DNA from: Sipunculus nudus
Lineage: Eukaryota; Annelida; Sipuncula; Golfingiida; Sipunculidae
DNA length: 64,000 nt
Reading direction: 5' to 3'
NCBI GenBank assembly: GCA_026874595.1
Contig: CM049314.1
Coordinates: forward strand, 34,887,229 to 34,951,228
Part shown: positions 58,801 through 64,000 of the stretch, in pieces
Layout: each line of letters opens with the position of its first letter
Numbering within the stretch: the stretch's first letter is position 1
Made by a program: the position numbers and the translations under genes
Notes under the pieces: model-generated
Database searches by the model: none
What the model saw: the letters and a program-made list of their open reading frames with translations, nothing else
Told to the model about the DNA's origin: nothing

Positions 58801-60100
58801 ACTCTCTAAATAAACAGTGCACATTTTGTAAAGATTTACCAGTAATGTATAGAAATAGATTCTGGTAAAATTTCTTAAGACATTATAAAATAAAGTTGAC
58901 ATTTCTGTATTGGATCAAGGAATTTGAAGAATTAACACATATATATCCGTGCCAGCTTTTATAGCAAAATTTTTGTTTTTGTAAAAATTCACACAAAATC
59001 CTGCGTTTCTCAAGTTTGAATCTATGGATTATGCCTTGACATTTGGTGTTCATATAATTACTGGAGAGTCTTTATTGTGATTTCTACTTAAAATTTTACT
59101 TTTTTAATTTGACGTGCAGGTTTTTAAAGTAAATTTGACAAACTTAAGTCATTTTATAGTTTTGCTAAGTAATCATATATTCTGAAGTAGAACTTGCTTA
59201 GAGGACTTTAGTCAGAATGATATCTCTGTCAGATATCATTTTGGAATATTGGCCCAACTGTTTTGTCAAAGATATCATTCACGATTGTGATATTTCACTG
59301 TTTTGAGTAAAAATTCATACAAAGGTTCTAGTATCTCAATAATTTCTGCAATTCTTGCCTTTGAATATGGTTAATTAGCATTCATAACTATAGATCATAG
59401 ATGTCTTTATTAATAACACAAATCTGTCCTGCCATGAAGTATTTCTTCATTTTTTAAAATAAAAAATCTAATTTTATATGACACACAGCCCTTATCTTAC
59501 ACTTTAAGATGAACAGACATAATGTTTAATAACATGTATGTGTCATCAGACATATCAATATTCTTGTCACTCAGCAAAGTTTACTGAAATTGAACCAAGA
59601 TGTTTGCAATGCGTGTCTTGTTTATTTAAGATGACTTCATATTACGGCTGTATCAATATTTCGTTACATATTGATACGCCACATCAGTATGGTTACCCAT
59701 ATGCAATGCATATTGTATCTTCATATCAAGGAAACACAATGACAACTAATGAATATAGATACAACCCTAACATTAACTATTATATAAGCTATTTTATATT
59801 TGTTATGTTCGCCTTTAAGATGTAAATCAGATTGTTTTGTCATGTGATCAACTGGGTGAGAAATGTATGTACACTTGTCTGAGTGCTTCAAAAACAAGCC
59901 AAAGCATGTGAGCGGTGATTTAGGAATATATTACCATTGGTCCTTGTTATTGTTGAGATCAATGTTCACTTTACGTATAGATACCATTCAAATATGCATT
60001 GCATGTTTTATCAATCAATCTGTGATCTCAGTAGGGCTTGTATTTCACTTCATTATCCATTATTTTACCTAAATGCTATAACATTAGGAGGAAGGGGTTG
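58801..60100. other. AT-rich sequence with two small hairpins
   Basis: AATGATATCT/AGATATCATT at 59216-59225 and 59231-59240, and GTATCAATAT/ATATTGATAC at 59652-59661 and 59670-59679, are perfect 10-bp-arm hairpins. No gene is seen. Confidence 0.5.
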
Positions 60101-60108
60101 GAGTACCC

Positions 60109-60125
60109 GGGGGGGGGGGGGGGGG
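60109..60125. repeat. Poly-G run, 17 bp
   Basis: Longest G homopolymer in the window, preceded by a GA/GT-rich lead. Confidence 0.95.
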
Positions 60126-60370
60126 ATCAATGACTGTAAATAAGATCAAGAATTTAACATCAAACAGTCTGCATAGTATATGAGGTTAAGGAAAAAGAAA
60201 CCCTTTTATAAAATGATAGATTTGGCCAATCATTTGAAATGAGTGCCTACTAAGTCCAAAGTTTACACTGCAGCTAATACCAAGCTCGAAGGATATGGCG
60301 CCACCGACATGTGGCCCATCCAGCAAGCAAGCTGAAAATAAGGAATTATTATTATGAAACTATTTATATC

Positions 60371-60381
60371 ATATATATATA

Positions 60382-60418
<37 letters not shown>

Positions 60419-60430
60419 ACATATATAATT
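60371..60430. repeat. (TA)n microsatellite, interrupted
   Basis: TA repeats with ACATA and GTATACATA interruptions. Confidence 0.92.
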
Positions 60431-60434
60431 TATT

Positions 60435-61030
60435 TGTTTATGAAATAATCACAGGGCTTTTAATCAGAAAATAATACACAAAGAAAAAGGAAGCATATCG
60501 TCAATACCTATTGGATATCATTTTAAGTGTATCACAATATACGTATTTCACATGAATAGGCTCACCTGAATACCCAGCCCTACTTCATATTGAGTATAAG
60601 TTTAACTTGGATATAGAAAATTAATTTTGTATTGAGAGATATATAGTACATTTTGCGTGATCCATAATGTGTCATTTTATGGTATCAGTGAAAATAAAAA
60701 TTAACCTAGCTGGCCACTTTTCAGAACTGCCTTGAACACACCTGTAAAGCATTGAATTTATTCAATTTAAATTTCCATCAGTAAGAACTGCAGTATTTTT
60801 TTGTGCTGGGCAGGTCAGATTCTGTTTTCTGTTCTCAGTTAATATAAGATTATAATGTCACAGGGTTTGCTGATCAGCTGAGCATCTAAAACCATGGGTC
60901 ACTTGTTAAAAACTTAACACAGAAAATTCAGTGCCCAATGAAGGATTAAGTTTCAATGATCATCTACAAGATGGAGAAATACATAAGGAACATATTGTGA
61001 TGCTTGTAATATGCACAATGTTATATGTAC
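60435..61030. other. AT-rich sequence, no gene seen
   Basis: No repeat or exon recognised. Confidence 0.4.
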
Positions 61031-61034
61031 AATA

Positions 61035-61645
61035 TCGGAAGTCTGCACCTGTAATTTGAAAAGCTGTTTTCTGTATAATGTCTCAAGACAGCGTAAGTCT
61101 CTAAAGCTGTTATCTGTATAATGTCTTAAGTCATCCAAAATCTCAAAAGCTGTTATATGTACAATGTCTGAAGTCAGCCAAAATCTGAAAAGCTGTTTTC
61201 TGTATATTGTCTGAAGCCAGTCTAAATCTCAAAAAGCTGTTATCTGTACAATATCTGAAGTCAGCCTTAATCTGAAAAGCTGTTTTTTTTTTGTATAATG
61301 TCTAAGGACAGCCTAAATCTCAAAAGCTGTTATATTTACAATGTCTGAAGTCAGCCTTAATCTGAAAAGCTGTTTTCTGTATAATGTCTTAAGACTGCCT
61401 AAATCTCAAAAGCTGTTATCTTGACAGTGTCTGAAGTCAGCCAAAATCTCAAAAGCTGTTTTCTGTACTGATAATGTCTGAAGTCAGCCAAAATCTGAAA
61501 AGCTGTTTTCCGTATAATGTCATGAGGTCAGCCGAAGTATCAGTAGTTGTAAGCTGTATAAAATCTGAAGGCAGTCTAAATCTCAAAAGTTGTGAGCTGT
61601 ATATATCTGAAGGCACCCTACGTACATCTCAAAAGCTGTTAGTTT
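61035..61645 (+). repeat. 42-bp minisatellite, about 14 copies
   Basis: Units of AAAAGCTGTTTTCTGTATAA, TGTCTGAAGTCAGCCxAAAT, CTG recur with period near 42 bp. Two alternating subtypes (TTTTCTGTATAATG and TTATCTGTACAATG) suggest an 84-bp higher-order unit. Confidence 0.9.
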
Positions 61646-61649
61646 ATAT

Positions 61650-62365
61650 TGATGATAAATTAGGACATTTGTTGGATGATGTTTAGGGATATTACATGAT
61701 GTTTTGCACAAAATAAGACAACATTTCAACAGAATCTTACATATTTCAGGAGCTGACTTCAGTTTGGAGTCTAATACAGTCATTCAGTTTTTGGCATGAT
61801 TTTTTTATCACAGACTGCTAGCTGTACATTTCATATACTGATGCCCCGAGAACAAGCATTTTGGATCTCTCATTAGACAGTCTGATTATTAATGGATAAG
61901 TCTTTGAGCTGACCTGACTGTAAAGCAGCCGTTATTCCACACAAGTGGCACTTTATACACTGGCCCATACCTCATCTTGCCTCCCATACCCCCGTACACA
62001 TTTTGCCTGTATGGTTCCAAAATATCAAATTATTTGCGTACATAGATTATTCTGGTGGCCCTGTAAGGTCAGTGCAATTTGTAGCCCGTTTTATAGCAGA
62101 GGAGAATTTGTAGAGTTCTATTGATTTCCTGGTTTGCACCTTTAGTTCAAAACCTGCCACCCCTTGGGCACACAATGAAGTGATCCCAACATTTGAATTC
62201 AGACTGACTTACACAATCCACCAGGGGATGTGTGCATATTGATTCCTTTTAAAGCAGGGCAAACTAGATATTTCTGGCGTATATCGTCTATCCCTGTTAA
62301 CATGCAATAAGACTAGAAATAACTCCTACAGACTAGGGTGTACGGTTACCGGGGCTCCTGGGGCA
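61650..62365. other. Unique, less AT-rich block at 61800-62330
   Basis: Non-repetitive with frequent stops. It is a candidate regulatory block by appearance only. Confidence 0.3.
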
Positions 62366-62374
62366 CACCATCCA

Positions 62375-63075
62375 ATCAGGGATCCCCTCATCATTAGCCG
62401 TACTTTGACCATTCTCCAGATCATTAGCATTACTCGTTCCATTACAAGTACCCGTTCCATTAGCGGTACTCATTCCATTACAAGTATCCGTTCCATTCTC
62501 CTGGTCATTAGAAGTACTCATTCTGTTGGAAATAATTGTCCATTCTCTTTATCATTAGCATTATAAGTTCCATCAGAAGTATACTTACTCAGTTCTCCTG
62601 AACATTTTAAGTCCTTGTTCCATTCTCCTGATGAACTTCATCCTGATCATTGGATGTACTTGTTTCCATGCTTCTAATCATTGGAAGTTCTTTTTTCCAT
62701 TCTTCTGAAAATCATCAGTGATTACCCATTCCCCTGATAATCATCAGCCTTTTTCCATTCTCTGGATAATCATAAATGTTTTTCCATTCTCCTGATAATT
62801 ATCAATGTTTTTCTCCTGATAATTATCAATGTTTTTCCATTCTCCTGATAACCAACAATGTTTTTCCGTTCTGGTAATCATCAAAGTTTTTCCATTCTTC
62901 TGATAATTATTTGTGTTTTTCCATTCCCCTGATAATCATCAGTTTTTCCATTGTTCTGATAATTATCAGTTTTTTACTTTCCTTGATAATCATCAGTTTT
63001 TTTTCATTCTTCTGATAATTATCAGTATTTTTCTAATTTCCTTATAATTATCAGTGTTTTTTTACTTTCTGTAAA
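62375..63075 (+). repeat. TTCCATTCTCCTGATAATCATC minisatellite, unit about 28-30 bp
   Basis: Units TTCCATTCTCCTGATAATxA with TCAGTGTTTT recur about 20 times. The first part (62375-62530) has a different phase based on GTACTCATTCCATTACAAG. Scattered related units continue to about 63520. Confidence 0.88.
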
Positions 63076-63079
63076 CAAA

Positions 63080-64000
63080 GCAAGTTGATAAATTCAGCTT
63101 TTTCTGTTTATGATTGTTCTTTTCTGCTTATCACAGGAAGTGTTTGTTTCGTTCTACTTATATATAATAATGTTTCATTCATCACTCTGAGACGATTGTC
63201 CTGATAATACAGCAGTCAGTAAATTTGATGTACTGGTAGTCATTCCATTTCCCCAATTAATAGCACTAGTACTCATTCCAGTAGGATTACTCACTTCATT
63301 CTCACGATCGTTATAATTAATAGTTCCATTCACCTGATATTTATAGGTGTTGTTCTATTTCCTTGTCATAAATAAAACTTGTTCTTTCAGAAGTACTCAT
63401 TCTGCTAGGAGTACAAGTTTCCCTTCTAGTCATATAATTAATGTGAACTCCAGAAATGAGATACTCTTATTCTATGCTCCTGATTATCAAAAGCAACTGT
63501 TCCATTCTCCTGATAATTGTTGTTATTGACTACTGAATGTGGTATCCAGGTAGTAGTGTTTGGATTTTTATGTAATTTCATTATCAGTCATAAGTAAAAA
63601 TCAGTTGACTTCTACTGACTGATATTTAGAATTAATCAATTGTTTTTCAGAATGTAAATTCTGATCATATTTTGACCTGTACGTTGGCCCAAGTTCTATA
63701 GAGGCCTTCATGTTTGCAAATATTTGCAATAGTTCTGTAGCCTTTATGTACCATCCTTTTTGTACTGTTTTCTCAAATGAACTGAATGAAAGCATACATT
63801 TTCCTCATTACAAAGATCAAGTAATGTGTAAAACTTTGTAATCCGTTATAGCACTATTAGATTAATGATCAGATAGTTTTGCACCAACTGACCAGTCATC
63901 GTTTATAATCCATCATCAGCCCACCACTGTCATGTAGTAACCATTATAATGCTTCAGTTTTAAGCTGTATGGATATAAGGTTCAGCATGCACAGGGTAAG
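63080..64000. other. AT-rich sequence with scattered minisatellite remnants
   Basis: TTCCATTCTCCTGATAATT-like remnants occur up to about 63510. The rest, to the window end, shows nothing recognisable. Confidence 0.45.

Overview
The window looks like AT-rich nuclear DNA from an invertebrate animal, most likely a mollusc. There are no bacterial-style operons and no open frame longer than 175 codons. The bulk is introns or intergenic DNA with minisatellites, TA arrays, tRNA-headed SINEs and short non-autonomous transposons. The mollusc call rests mainly on the dispersed element at 27.4 kb, which starts with AGCTCAGCTGA and carries a (GTCC)n block, and on the GGCGTCCG element at 51.8 kb; elements of this style are common in bivalve and gastropod genomes. 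Another lophotrochozoan cannot be excluded. I see no rRNA, functional tRNA, CRISPR or intact transposase or reverse transcriptase.

Coding content is sparse. Three plus-strand candidate exons have plausible splice sites: 6101-6189 (acidic, Pro/Glu-rich), 23080-23251 (Ser/Glu/His-rich with an IKHE sumoylation-like motif) and 57822-57918 (a possible first exon starting MVCC with a strong donor). Their reading phases fit one another: 6.1 kb ends in phase 0, 23.1 kb starts in phase 0, and both 23.1 kb and 57.8 kb end with one spare G. They could be parts of one long-intron gene with an internal alternative promoter. I could not name the gene.

Layout. 0-9 kb: divergent 365-bp tandem repeats loaded with CAGGTA/CAGGTG motifs (1.6-2.85 kb), the first candidate exon followed by a 31-bp minisatellite (6.27-6.61 kb), and a near-perfect 42-bp-arm hairpin (7.43-7.53 kb) between TA arrays. 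9-32 kb: SINEs, dispersed repeats, an inverted pair of Harbinger-type MITEs (13.17-14.03 kb), a GT-rich minisatellite (17.9 kb), a perfect oestrogen-response-element-like palindrome (20.27 kb), the second candidate exon, and long TA arrays (25.9 and 26.2 kb). 33-39 kb: three degenerate minisatellites and a unique, less AT-rich block (35.7-36.45 kb). 39.85-45.2 kb: a satellite array with a 70-bp monomer and 140-bp higher-order structure. 45.6-48.1 kb: two more minisatellites. 50-56 kb: four more MITE copies, again paired in opposite orientation. 57-58.4 kb: the possible first exon and promoter. 61-63.1 kb: two more minisatellites.

The main themes are local tandem amplification by at least twelve unrelated repeat families, and one MITE family whose six copies all sit in close inverted pairs.
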